From NCBI GenBank assembly GCA_009908925.1, contig JAAAOH010000031.1, positions 1 through 28,466 of the forward strand: a stretch of DNA of 28,466 nucleotides. Reading direction: 5' to 3'. The position numbers were made by a program, and so were the translations under genes. Below, one piece after another: positions 8,190-15,562 of the stretch (position 1 is the first letter of the stretch; the number at the start of each line of letters is the position of its first letter). Below the pieces are notes generated by a model that worked only from the letters and a program-made list of their open reading frames with translations, did no database searches and was not told the origin of the DNA. This DNA comes from Spirochaetota bacterium (GTDB lineage Bacteria; Spirochaetota; Spirochaetia; DSM-27196; PWMO01).

Positions 8190-8192
8190 AAG

Positions 8193-8221
8193 TTGAATAT
8201 GCAACCGTGTCATGCTACGCT
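8193..8221 (+). promoter_or_regulatory. Candidate promoter of the HD-GYP gene, consistent with leaderless transcription
   Basis: TTGAAT (8193-8198) and TACGCT (8216-8221) are separated by 17 bases and begin four bases after the stop of the preceding gene. The -10 ends seven bases before the ATG at 8229. This decides for that ATG over the in-frame TTG at 8193 and ATG at 8199, which would lie inside the promoter. Confidence 0.4.
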
Positions 8222-8228
8222 TGCGATC

Positions 8229-9722
8229 ATGACACGGTCGCTCCTCATCTATACCTTCTCCTGGTTGGTACTTACCGTCTACGGGGGCGAAGTCTGCCCG
8301 TTCCTCGAATCGCTGACAATCAAACAATGGGGACTCACGCTCCTCGTCGCATTTGCCGGCGCCTACGCGTTTCGCATCATCCTGCTGCGGCGCCTCGGCC
8401 CCCCATCCGATCCCGAGCGGATCGATTCCTTCAACGGCGTGACTCAGTTCCTGGTCGAGCTCAGCCCCTTCCTGGCGCTGGGCATCGGCGTGGCGGCGTT
8501 TCAAGCGATTTACTACGATTTTCCCTTCGTGGAAAGCGGACTGGCGGCCGTGCTGGTCGGCGCCGCACTGGTCGGCATATTCGTGGCCATCGATCTCAGC
8601 CTGGACGCTGAGCGCAGGCTCATTCTCGCACTCACCGGTGCCGGCCGCAGCCTGAATCGCGGCAATCGGTTCTTTCCGTTAACGCGAAAGTTCGCCGTCC
8701 TCACCACCGTCCTCATGCTGGCCATGATGACGGTCGCCCTCATGGTGATCAGCCATGACCTCACCGATTCGCTGTCGTTCTCGCGGGCCATGGGCGAAGA
8801 CCGCGCGAGAACGGTGATGCTTCTGCAGATGGGCTTCGTCATGCTCACCTTCCTCGTCATTGTGCTCGATCTCATCTTTGCCTACTCGCGCAACCTCAGG
8901 CTGCTCTTCGAAAACGAGATACGGGCGCTCGAGGCGGTGGATCACGGCTCAATGGACGGATTCGTACCTGTGGCAACCAACGACGAGTTCGCCGTCATCG
9001 CCGAGTACACGAACGCGATGATCGGCAGCCTGCGCACCCGCACCGAAGAGCTACAGCGCACCCAGGACGTTACCATCCTCTCGCTCGCATCCCTCGCGGA
9101 GACTCGCGACAACGAGACCGGGGCACACCTCGTGCGCACCCAGCACTACATGTGCATCCTCGCAACCGAGCTGCAGGAGGTGTGGGAACTGAGCGAGGAC
9201 TATATCGATCTCCTCTACAAGTCCGCGCCGCTGCACGATATCGGCAAGGTCGGCATCCCCGACGCGATACTTCTCAAACCGGGCCCCCTCACTGACGAGG
9301 AGTGGGTCGAAATGCGCAAACACCCCGAGTACGGGGCCCGGGCCCTCGCCGAGGCAGAGGCCCGTCTCGGCAGCAACTCCTTTCTCAGGGTTGCGCGGGA
9401 GATCGCCGAATCGCATCACGAGCGATGGGAGGGCGGCGGGTATCCGCTGGGTGTCGCCGGAGAGGCCATTCCGCGGTCGGGGCGGCTCATGGCAATCGCC
9501 GATGTCTATGACGCGCTCATTTCGCGCCGGACCTACAAGGAGGCCTTCTCACACGAGAAGGCACGCGGGATCATCGCCGAAGGACGCGGAACGCACTTCG
9601 ACCCGGCGGTGGTCGACGCCTTTCTGAGCAGGCAGGAGGAGTTTCGGCGTGTAGCCACGGACATCACCGACGAAACCTCGGCACAGGACATGCAGGGACT
9701 GCACCCCGCCTCGCAGCGCTGA
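8229..9722 (+). CDS. Membrane-anchored HD-GYP domain protein, probable cyclic-di-GMP phosphodiesterase
   Basis: HD-GYP proteins hydrolyse cyclic-di-GMP or related dinucleotides at a di- or tri-iron site. In this 497-residue product about six membrane helices fill residues 5-220. A HAMP-like linker follows (about 220-275, with RALEAVDHGSMDGFVPV), then a HD-GYP domain (about 280-465). Catalytic motifs are intact: the Glu of LAETRDNETGAHLVRTQHY, HDIGKVGIPD (from 336), HHERWEGGGYP (396-406) and ADVYDAL. The N-terminal helices match no sensor domain I recognise. The start at 8229 is chosen from the promoter position; starting at 8199 would add ten residues. The stop is 15 bases from the convergent SdhB-like gene. 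Confidence 0.88.
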   Translation: MTRSLLIYTFSWLVLTVYGGEVCPFLESLTIKQWGLTLLVAFAGAYAFRIILLRRLGPPSDPERIDSFNGVTQFLVELSPFLALGIGVAAFQAIYYDFPFVESGLAAVLVGAALVGIFVAIDLSLDAERRLILALTGAGRSLNRGNRFFPLTRKFAVLTTVLMLAMMTVALMVISHDLTDSLSFSRAMGEDRARTVMLLQMGFVMLTFLVIVLDLIFAYSRNLRLLFENEIRALEAVDHGSMDGFVPVATNDEFAVIAEYTNAMIGSLRTRTEELQRTQDVTILSLASLAETRDNETGAHLVRTQHYMCILATELQEVWELSEDYIDLLYKSAPLHDIGKVGIPDAILLKPGPLTDEEWVEMRKHPEYGARALAEAEARLGSNSFLRVAREIAESHHERWEGGGYPLGVAGEAIPRSGRLMAIADVYDALISRRTYKEAFSHEKARGIIAEGRGTHFDPAVVDAFLSRQEEFRRVATDITDETSAQDMQGLHPASQR

Positions 9723-9737
9723 CGCTTTCAGGGGCTC

Positions 9738-10433
9738 CTACTCCTCTCGTCGGGCCTTCGCCGCGCGCTTCAACAGCGCGATGTGCTTTGCCGGATACAC
9801 TCCGGTCGGACAGACCGCACTGCATTTGAGGTGACGCTCACAGGACCACGCCCCCCGGTCGACGTCGACGCTGTCGAGAATCTCTTCACGCCGCTCGGGG
9901 TTCTTCTCCAGTTCCCGGTTCCAGGCGGCAAGGGCGGCGGGTCCCATCCAGTTCGAGGTCACCGGACAGGCGGAGACGCAGAGCCCGCACTCGATGCAGT
10001 TCTCGAAGCGCTCGTAAGCCTCGATCTCCTCGGGGACGCGGGCATCGGCGTTGTACTCGCTCGCCCGGCGATAGTCTGCATGGGCCGGAAAGTCGGCAAA
10101 GAGACTCGCGGGGTCAACGACGAGATCGCCGACCGCCTCGAACTGGGGCAATGGCCGGACGGTCACGGTGTCGGTTTCGAGGGAGAAGACATTGGTGGTG
10201 CAGGCGAGGAGCTTCTCCCCGTTTATGATCATGCCGCAGGTTCCGCAGGAGCCGTGGTGGCATGAGTGACGGTACATCAGCGTCGAGTCGAGGCGGGTAC
10301 GGATGTACTCGAGGCCGTCGAGAACGGTGGTATAGGCGTCGCAGGGGACTTCGAACTCGTCTCGTCGCCCTGCCTCGCGCTGCTCCCGGGAGACGGTGAA
10401 CGTGATGCTCTTCGTATCGGTATTCGCAGGCAT
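9738..10433 (-). CDS. SdhB/FrdB-like iron-sulfur protein paired with a GlpA-like flavoprotein
   Basis: The 231-residue protein has the fold signature of succinate dehydrogenase/fumarate reductase Fe-S subunits. The N-terminal [2Fe-2S] domain has C58, C63, C66 (HSCHHGSCGTCG) and C78. The C-terminal domain has CIECGLCVSACP (C146, C149, C152, C156) and CERHLKCSAVCP (C198, C204, C208), consistent with one [4Fe-4S] and one [3Fe-4S] cluster. It would pass electrons between a flavoprotein and another carrier. No SdhA, SdhC or SdhD gene is nearby; the only partner is the GlpA-like gene 42 bases upstream. The start at 10433 has AAGGAG six bases before it and is preferred to the ATG at 10448. Family is sure, the partner is inference. 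Confidence 0.88.
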   Translation of the reverse strand: MPANTDTKSITFTVSREQREAGRRDEFEVPCDAYTTVLDGLEYIRTRLDSTLMYRHSCHHGSCGTCGMIINGEKLLACTTNVFSLETDTVTVRPLPQFEAVGDLVVDPASLFADFPAHADYRRASEYNADARVPEEIEAYERFENCIECGLCVSACPVTSNWMGPAALAAWNRELEKNPERREEILDSVDVDRGAWSCERHLKCSAVCPTGVYPAKHIALLKRAAKARREE

Positions 10434-10475
10434 TTCATGCTCCTTCATCGGGGTGCTCTCACACGCACGGGTTTC

Positions 10476-11651
10476 TCATGCCGGGCTCGGGTTGAAGAAA
10501 GCGCGGTGGGGAAGCAATTCGGCGTCCGCGGTCGTACAGGGGATGTCGTCGCCGAGGATGCCGCAGAGGGTGTCAACGGTTTTCTCGGCCATGGCACGCA
10601 GCACGGTGGCCTTCCCGCCGGTAACGCTCAGCAGGCCCGCCACGCCGTCTTCCGCACCGTGATCGATGCAGGTGAAGTCGCGGCTGAGTCCGCGCCCGTC
10701 GGAGCCTTCGGCTCGCCCGGCGAGGGGCCGAACGGCCGACCATGCGGCGTGGAAGCCGGCGTCCGCGAAGGACGGCATCATCTCGTTTGCCTTGCGGATC
10801 AGAAACTCGATGTCCTCATGGCGGGCGAGAATGCTGTCGGGATCATCGGTCTGCCACTGGGTCGATCCGATGATGGAGAGCTTGCGCTGGGGAACAATGA
10901 TATCGCCGTCGCCGGCAGGATGCAGTCGGCTCAGAACCATATTGTTCAGGCGCTTTTTCACCGCGACCATGGTTCCGGGTGCCGGGGTGATCGGCACGTC
11001 GATGTCGGCGAGGGCGCAGACCTGCCCGGCCCAGGCGCCGGTTGCGTTTATGACGAAGTCGGCCTCGATGTCGTACTCGCGTTGCGTGGCGTGCTCGAGC
11101 ACGCGGGCACCCGTTACGCGTCCCTGTGCACGATGGAGGCCGATAACCTCGGTGAAGTTCCGCACCGTCGCACCGGCAGCCTGTGCCGTGGCAAAGAAGT
11201 GAAGCGGCAGGCGCCATGCGTCGAGGGTACCGTCGGGCACCTGCACGGCGCGGGTAATGTCGGGATTGAGAAAGGGCTCCATCTCGAGGGCCTTTTCCAC
11301 GGGGATGTCGCGAGCAGGAATGGTGGCCTCGTTACAGGCGGCAATGAAATGATCGCCGTACGCTGCTTCCTCCTCGTTGGTTGCCACGAACAGTCCGTAG
11401 TTCATTTCGAGTGACTGAGGCGCGATCTTCCGGAGGATGTGGACCTCCTCCATGCATTCGCGCGCGATATCACGGTCGCCGACTGCGTAGCGGGCGCCGG
11501 AGTGCAGCTGCCCGTGGTGCCGCCCGGTGGTACCGGCGGTCAACTCACCGCGTTCCACGAGCGTTGCCCGATACCCTCGTCGCGTCAGGTCATGAATGAT
11601 GGCGGCACCGGTTCCGCCGCCGCCGATCACCAATACGTGTTCGCCTGCCAT
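10476..11651 (-). CDS. GlpA-like FAD-dependent glycerol-3-phosphate dehydrogenase, short form
   Basis: The 391-residue protein aligns with the catalytic part of anaerobic glycerol-3-phosphate dehydrogenase GlpA, which oxidises sn-glycerol-3-phosphate to dihydroxyacetone phosphate. Motifs are VLVIGGGGTGAAI (dinucleotide binding, residues 6-18), GTTGRHHGQLHSGARYAV, VPDGTLDAWRL, VINATGAWAG, IGSTQW, YSGVRPL-like AWSAVRPLAG, and VTGGKATVLRAMAE at the C-terminal FAD contact. It stops where E. coli GlpA (about 540 residues) continues into its Cys-rich C-terminal domain. GlpB and GlpC are not adjacent, and an SdhB-like gene follows. ATG at 11651 with AAAGGA upstream is preferred over GTG at 11669. 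Another 2-hydroxyacid oxidase activity of the same superfamily is possible. Confidence 0.8.
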   Translation of the reverse strand: MAGEHVLVIGGGGTGAAIIHDLTRRGYRATLVERGELTAGTTGRHHGQLHSGARYAVGDRDIARECMEEVHILRKIAPQSLEMNYGLFVATNEEEAAYGDHFIAACNEATIPARDIPVEKALEMEPFLNPDITRAVQVPDGTLDAWRLPLHFFATAQAAGATVRNFTEVIGLHRAQGRVTGARVLEHATQREYDIEADFVINATGAWAGQVCALADIDVPITPAPGTMVAVKKRLNNMVLSRLHPAGDGDIIVPQRKLSIIGSTQWQTDDPDSILARHEDIEFLIRKANEMMPSFADAGFHAAWSAVRPLAGRAEGSDGRGLSRDFTCIDHGAEDGVAGLLSVTGGKATVLRAMAEKTVDTLCGILGDDIPCTTADAELLPHRAFFNPSPA

Positions 11652-11756
11652 TGAAACGAATCCTTTCACAGCTTACAGGCTCGACCACGAGCACTGTGGG
11701 ATGTACCTTAGTAATACTGACAGACACACCGCACCCGCGGCAAGGGGAAAACAGAC

Positions 11757-12677
11757 ATGAAGGACACAGATCCGCGCAGCCGTATCCCGGCCCTGACAGA
11801 TGCCATTCTCGACAAGCTCGACGATTGCGACGCGGTGGATCACGTATGCACCTGCCCCCTGCCCCACCGGGAAACCGTCGGGGAGCTACTCACACTGACC
11901 GAGCGCCTGTTATTCCCCGGCTACTTCAATCGAAAGGCCGTGGACAAGGCAAATCTGCGATTCCACCTCGGCCAGACCGCCAACGATACATACGAGATGC
12001 TAACGGAGGAGATCGCAAAATGTATCCTCCACTCGCGCCGAAACCTGTCGGATCCCGATCCCGAAGGTGCACGCGCAGAGGCGGCCGCGCACGCGCTCGA
12101 TCTCCTCGAGAGTGTGCCGCAGCTCATCGAGGTTCTCGACGGCGATGTGGAAGCGGCCTACCTCGGCGATCCGGCGGCCACGGGGAACGACGAAATCATC
12201 ATCGGGTATCCGGGGTTCCGGGCAATACTCACCCACCGCGTTGCCCATCACCTCCACGAGCGAAGCGTTCCGCTTCTGCCGCGGATCATGGCCGAGTTCG
12301 CCCATAGCGCAACGGGGATCGACATTCACCCCGGGGCCCACATCGGTCGGAACTTCTTCATCGACCACGGCACGGGCGTAGTCATCGGCGAGACCACCGA
12401 GATCGGCGACAATGTCAAACTCTATCAGGGAGTGACGCTCGGCGCGCTCAGCTTCCCGACCGATGAGCACGGGAACCTCCACCGCGGGTTCAAGCGCCAT
12501 CCCACGATCGAGGACGACGTCGTGATCTACTCGAACGCATCGATCCTTGGGCCGGTGACCATCGGCCGCGGGTCTGCGGTTGGCGGAAACGTCTTTCTGA
12601 CCCACGACGTGGACCCCTACAGCAAGGTTACCATCGAGAAACCGGACAATCGGATTCGCCGGCATACGCCGCGGTAG
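11757..12677 (+). CDS. cysE: Serine O-acetyltransferase (EpsC/CysE type)
   Basis: The enzyme acetylates L-serine with acetyl-CoA to O-acetylserine, the carbon acceptor for cysteine synthesis. The 306-residue protein has a helical N-terminal domain (about 1-165) and a left-handed beta-helix of hexapeptide repeats (about 180-290). Signature stretches are GIDIHPGAHIGRNFFIDHGTG, with the catalytic pair His191 and His204, then VVIGETTEIGDNVKLYQGVTLGA and HPTIEDDVVIYSNASILGP. The length and N-terminal domain match the longer EpsC-like forms. It is divergent from glpA and convergent with cysM 13 bases away. AAGGGG precedes the ATG. A TAATACT -10-like box lies near 11712-11718 without a good -35. Confidence 0.9.
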   Translation: MKDTDPRSRIPALTDAILDKLDDCDAVDHVCTCPLPHRETVGELLTLTERLLFPGYFNRKAVDKANLRFHLGQTANDTYEMLTEEIAKCILHSRRNLSDPDPEGARAEAAAHALDLLESVPQLIEVLDGDVEAAYLGDPAATGNDEIIIGYPGFRAILTHRVAHHLHERSVPLLPRIMAEFAHSATGIDIHPGAHIGRNFFIDHGTGVVIGETTEIGDNVKLYQGVTLGALSFPTDEHGNLHRGFKRHPTIEDDVVIYSNASILGPVTIGRGSAVGGNVFLTHDVDPYSKVTIEKPDNRIRRHTPR

Positions 12678-12690
12678 ACCACCAGCGTCG

Positions 12691-13581
12691 TCAGGGCGCC
12701 GGGAACACGCCGGTGGAAAGGTAGCGGTCACCGCGGTCGCAGACGATGGCAACGATGAGCGCGTTATCGACCTCACGCGCAAGCGTCACCGCCGAATGAA
12801 TCGACGCCCCCGATGATATCCCGGCGAAGATGCCCTCTTCGCGCGCAAGACGACGTGCCATTTCCTCGGCCTCGGGCTGGGTGATATCCATGATGCGGTC
12901 CACGCGCTCCGGTTCGTAGATGCTCGGCAGGTAGTCTTCGGGCCAGGCGCGGCTTCCGGGAATCTTCGCACCCTGCGACGGCTGCACACCCACGATTCGT
13001 ATTGCCGGATTGCGTTCCTTGAGGTAGCGACCCGTCCCCATGATGGTACCGGTCGTACCCATGGAGGCCACGAAATGGGTGAGCTCTCCGCCGGTATCAC
13101 GCCAGATCTCGGGACCCGTCGTTCCGTAGTGCGCGGCGGGGTTGTCGGGGTTTCCGAACTGATTGAGAATCCGTCCCCGCCCTTCGGTCTCGAGGGCTCG
13201 CGCCCGGTCGATCGCCGCCTCCATCCCGCCATCCTTCGGCGTGAGGATGAGCTCCGCGCCATAGGCGGCCATGACGGCCTTGCGCTCCTCCGATGCGCTC
13301 TCGGGCATGATGAGCACCATATGGTAGCCGCGCATTGCCGCCACCATGGCAAGCGCAATGCCGGTATTGCCGCTCGTCGCCTCGATGAGCGTGTCGCCGG
13401 GCTGTATGTCCCCGCGGCCCTCGGCTTCGGCAATCATCCCGTAGGCCGGCCGGTCTTTGACCGAGCCGGCGGGGTTGTTTCCCTCGAGCTTGGCGAGCAC
13501 GGTGCTCGTGCCCGTGTCCTGCCGCTGCAGACGTACGAGCGGCGTGTTCCCGATCATCTCATCTATTGTTTTGTAGTTCAT
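12691..13581 (-). CDS. cysM: Cysteine synthase B, O-acetylserine sulfhydrylase CysM
   Basis: This PLP enzyme condenses O-acetylserine with sulfide or, in the CysM class, thiosulfate to give S-sulfocysteine. The 296-residue protein is closer to E. coli CysM than to CysK: KLEGNNPAGSVKDR holds the PLP lysine Lys42, TSGNTG is at 69-74, then AYGAELILTPKDGGMEAA, GGELTHFVASMGTTGTIMGTGR, GVQPSQGAKIPG, and the CysM-type ending VAIVCDRGDRYLSTGVF. GGGAG precedes the ATG, only 18 bases after the stop of the smaller YeeE/YedE gene, so it is probably the third gene of a thiosulfate uptake operon. That context supports thiosulfate as substrate. Cytoplasmic. Confidence 0.93.
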   Translation of the reverse strand: MNYKTIDEMIGNTPLVRLQRQDTGTSTVLAKLEGNNPAGSVKDRPAYGMIAEAEGRGDIQPGDTLIEATSGNTGIALAMVAAMRGYHMVLIMPESASEERKAVMAAYGAELILTPKDGGMEAAIDRARALETEGRGRILNQFGNPDNPAAHYGTTGPEIWRDTGGELTHFVASMGTTGTIMGTGRYLKERNPAIRIVGVQPSQGAKIPGSRAWPEDYLPSIYEPERVDRIMDITQPEAEEMARRLAREEGIFAGISSGASIHSAVTLAREVDNALIVAIVCDRGDRYLSTGVFPAP

Positions 13582-13599
13582 CGTGTCACTCCCGTGTAT

Positions 13600-14025
13600 T
13601 CAGTGCGGCAGCCTCGGCCGCAGCACACCGTAGGTTACCACGCCGAGCAGCGCACTTGCGATGACCAGGGCAATGACCGCATAGCCCGCGCCGAGCAGGG
13701 CGTAGAGCGGCCCCGGGCAGGCACCGGTGAGGGCCCAGCCGAACCCGAAGATCAACCCGCCGGCGATGTTCGCGACGCGATTGAAGGGTTTCGGCTTCAG
13801 GTCGATAGCCGCACCGTCCGCCGCCCGCAGACCCGAAATCCGGATGATCAGGACACTCGCCACACCGACGGCGATCGCCGTTGCGAGCACGCCGTACATG
13901 TGGATGGACTGGAAGTGAAACATCTCCTGAATGCGGAACCAGGAGATGACCTCGGCCTTGATGAGGACGACGCCGAAATAGACGCCGATCAGGAAGAACT
14001 TCGCATATCGTGCAAGCTGTTTCAT
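13600..14025 (-). CDS. YeeE/YedE family sulfur transporter, small half
   Basis: The 141-residue protein has about four membrane helices (near 9-24, 42-61, 86-101 and 111-132) and the motif GWALTGACPGPLYALLGAG with Cys103. It matches the shorter partner of split YeeE/YedE transporters; the single-chain relative TsuA of Spirochaeta thermophila imports thiosulfate through a path lined by cysteines. CAGGAG precedes the ATG. It lies 25 bases after the larger half and 18 before cysM, so the three are likely one operon. The two halves probably form one transporter in the inner membrane (inference). Confidence 0.85.
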   Translation of the reverse strand: MKQLARYAKFFLIGVYFGVVLIKAEVISWFRIQEMFHFQSIHMYGVLATAIAVGVASVLIIRISGLRAADGAAIDLKPKPFNRVANIAGGLIFGFGWALTGACPGPLYALLGAGYAVIALVIASALLGVVTYGVLRPRLPH

Positions 14026-14050
14026 TGGTGTACTCCTGAAGTATGTGAGC

Positions 14051-14617
14051 CTAGAGCGTCATGAGGGCCGGCAGGATGAGGTTCGAAACCAGAAGCCCGC
14101 CGAGAAAGAAACTCACCGTCGCCACAAGAGACCCGAAACTCAGAAGCGACAGTCCCATAATGGCATGCCCGGACGTACAGCCGTTTCCGTATCTCGTGCC
14201 GAAACCGACAAGAAACCCGCCGCCAAGGAGCATGATGATATTCCGCGGATCACCGAGCCGGGAGAGCGCGAAGATCTCGGGCGGCTGCAGGGTCGAGAAA
14301 TCGGTCAGGCCCCAGGCGACAAACATCTGTCGCGCCTGCGCACTTATCTCCGGCATCCGGTTTCCGCCGAGAAACACCACTGCGAGTGCCGCACCGGCTA
14401 CGACGCCTGCCACGAAGACAAGACTCCACGCCTCGTCCTTCCAGTTGTACCGCAGATATGACACCCGAAGCTTCGGAAACGCCGCCGCGCAGGCGTGCCT
14501 GAACGACGAGGAAACGCCGAAGTGCTTGTTGCTCGAGAGGAGCAACAGCGGCACCATCAGTCCGAGCAGGGGTCCCGATATGTACCATGGCCAGGGTTGG
14601 CTCAAGAACTCGATCAT
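14051..14617 (-). CDS. YeeE/YedE family sulfur transporter, large half
   Basis: The 188-residue protein has about five membrane helices and the YeeE signature GFGTRYGNGCTSGHAIMGLS split across residues 138-156 (Cys147), followed by FGSLVATVSFFLGG. A second cysteine, Cys43, sits in FRHACAAAF. Together with the 141-residue downstream partner it covers a full-length TsuA-like thiosulfate transporter. It is first in the operon with the small half and cysM. No Shine-Dalgarno is visible, and a weak promoter ends six bases before the ATG. Thiosulfate is the favoured substrate because cysM follows; other sulfur compounds are possible. Confidence 0.85.
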   Translation of the reverse strand: MIEFLSQPWPWYISGPLLGLMVPLLLLSSNKHFGVSSSFRHACAAAFPKLRVSYLRYNWKDEAWSLVFVAGVVAGAALAVVFLGGNRMPEISAQARQMFVAWGLTDFSTLQPPEIFALSRLGDPRNIIMLLGGGFLVGFGTRYGNGCTSGHAIMGLSLLSFGSLVATVSFFLGGLLVSNLILPALMTL

Positions 14618-14623
14618 ACGTAC

Positions 14624-14652
14624 AGAGTGCTAAAGCTTATCGCAACGGTCAA
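14624..14652 (-). promoter_or_regulatory. Candidate promoter of the YeeE/YedE-cysM operon, possibly leaderless
   Basis: On the minus strand TTGACC (14647-14652) is followed after 17 bases by CACTCT (14624-14629), a weak -10. The -10 ends six bases before the ATG at 14617, which has no ribosome-binding site. The good -35 carries most of the evidence. Confidence 0.35.
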
Positions 14653-14724
14653 GGACAACGCGGGCGTTTCGACGCACGCACCACGATTCCCGCTTGCGCC
14701 CTGACGACAAGGGGTATAGACTTC

Positions 14725-14752
14725 TTGGTATATAAAAAGTGAGGCATATTAT
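14725..14752 (+). promoter_or_regulatory. Promoter-like sequence in the intergenic region
   Basis: TTGGTA (14725-14730) and TATTAT (14747-14752) are 16 bases apart in an AT-rich stretch (TATAAAAAG in the spacer). Transcription would start near 14759, just where the coding-like remnant begins. A distal promoter of the Mrp operon is an alternative. Confidence 0.45.
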
Positions 14753-14758
14753 CTACGG

Positions 14759-14902
14759 GTAACCGACGACCTGGAGGCGCGAAGAGGTGAGCGGCTCATC
14801 TACCCCATCCTCGAGGTCGACGGGGAGTATTACTTCGGCTTCGAGCCGGCCGTCTGGCGTGGAGCCATCGGGGTCGAGACTTTGCCCGATCAAAATCCGT
14901 AG
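14759..14902 (+). pseudogene. Coding-like fragment resembling the C-terminal half of a glutaredoxin-fold protein
   Basis: A 47-codon stretch ends at TAG and reads VTDDLEARRGERLIYPILEV followed by DGEYYFGFEPAVWRGAIG. The order of an acidic/Arg helix, an xYP (cis-proline-like) strand, V-D-G and then Y-F-G-F resembles the second half of glutaredoxin or NrdH-like proteins. No start codon, ribosome-binding site or CxxC half is present, and the same frame has a TAG upstream at about 14716. It may be a decayed remnant, or chance. The shadow frames here (minus-strand 14753-14986) look less protein-like. Confidence 0.3.
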
Positions 14903-14909
14903 TTTTTTC

Positions 14910-14938
14910 TGGACAACCGGGAAATGTCCGTATACAAT
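14910..14938 (+). promoter_or_regulatory. Promoter of the Mrp/Mbx-type operon with an overlapping inverted repeat
   Basis: TGGACA (14910-14915) and TACAAT (14933-14938) are separated by 17 bases, each five of six to consensus. GGACA (14911-14915) and TGTCC (14925-14929) form an inverted repeat with a 9-base spacer that covers the -35 and spacer, a classic repressor position. The transcript would have a leader of about 120 bases before mrpE. The rest of 14939-15064 is AT-rich at first (TGATTATATAGTAATCC and onward), with no further gene recognised. Confidence 0.55.
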
Positions 14939-15064
14939 CCTGATTATATAGTAATCCAAATATAGATATCCGATTGACGTATTCACGCGCCGGATCGAAT
15001 TCCGTGTGGTCTCCCCGGAGATAGGACGAGGGCGGTGTATACGTACGAACGTAAAGGGGTAGCC

Positions 15065-15562
15065 GTGACGCTTCTCAAAGGAAAGCTCGTTCTCCTCGTA
15101 CTGCTGCTCGCGGTCTGGGCGGCCCTCGCCTATCCGCTCGACGCAGAGGAGCTGGCCGTCGCCGCCGTCGTGGCGCTGCTCATCAGCCTGCTCCCGCTCG
15201 GCTCAGCGGGTGTATTCGGTGAAATTCGGACGTCCCCGCGCGCTCTGCTGTTCGCGGTCGCCTACGTGTTCGTGTTCCTGGGCGAGCTGCTGAAGGCAAA
15301 CATCGACGTTGCCTTTCGTGTGCTGAAGCCGGAACTGCCGATACGGCCGGGAATCGTGCGGGTCAGGACGAACCTCCACACCCGACTCGGACGCACCCTG
15401 CTCGCGAACTCTATCACCCTGACCCCGGGAACGATAACGGTGGACACCGACGGCGATGTCTTCTACATACACTGGATCAACGTTGCCAGTGACGACATCG
15501 AGGAGGCCACGAAACGCATCGTGGCGAAGTTCGAGCGATATCTGGAGGTTATCTGTGGCTGA
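15065..15562 (+). CDS. mrpE: Mrp antiporter subunit E homologue (MrpE/MnhE/MbhA-like)
   Basis: This is a small membrane subunit of Mrp-type cation/proton antiporters and of the Mrp-derived module of Mbh/Mbx complexes. The 165-residue product has two or three N-terminal helices (about 5-22, 28-48, 57-78). A cytoplasmic C-terminal domain follows, with the family stretches RVRTNLHTRLGRTLLANSITLTPGT and the HWI motif near VFYIHWINV. GTG at 15065 is chosen because AAAGGGG lies just upstream; a GTG at 15035 would add ten residues. It opens the 12-gene operon and overlaps mrpF by eight bases. Confidence 0.88.
   Translation: MTLLKGKLVLLVLLLAVWAALAYPLDAEELAVAAVVALLISLLPLGSAGVFGEIRTSPRALLFAVAYVFVFLGELLKANIDVAFRVLKPELPIRPGIVRVRTNLHTRLGRTLLANSITLTPGTITVDTDGDVFYIHWINVASDDIEEATKRIVAKFERYLEVICG

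Noticed and set aside
14753..14986. Minus-strand open frame of 77 codons in the intergenic gap
   Set aside because: No ribosome-binding site or family resemblance; half of it is antisense to the glutaredoxin-like segment and the rest covers the AT-rich promoter region.
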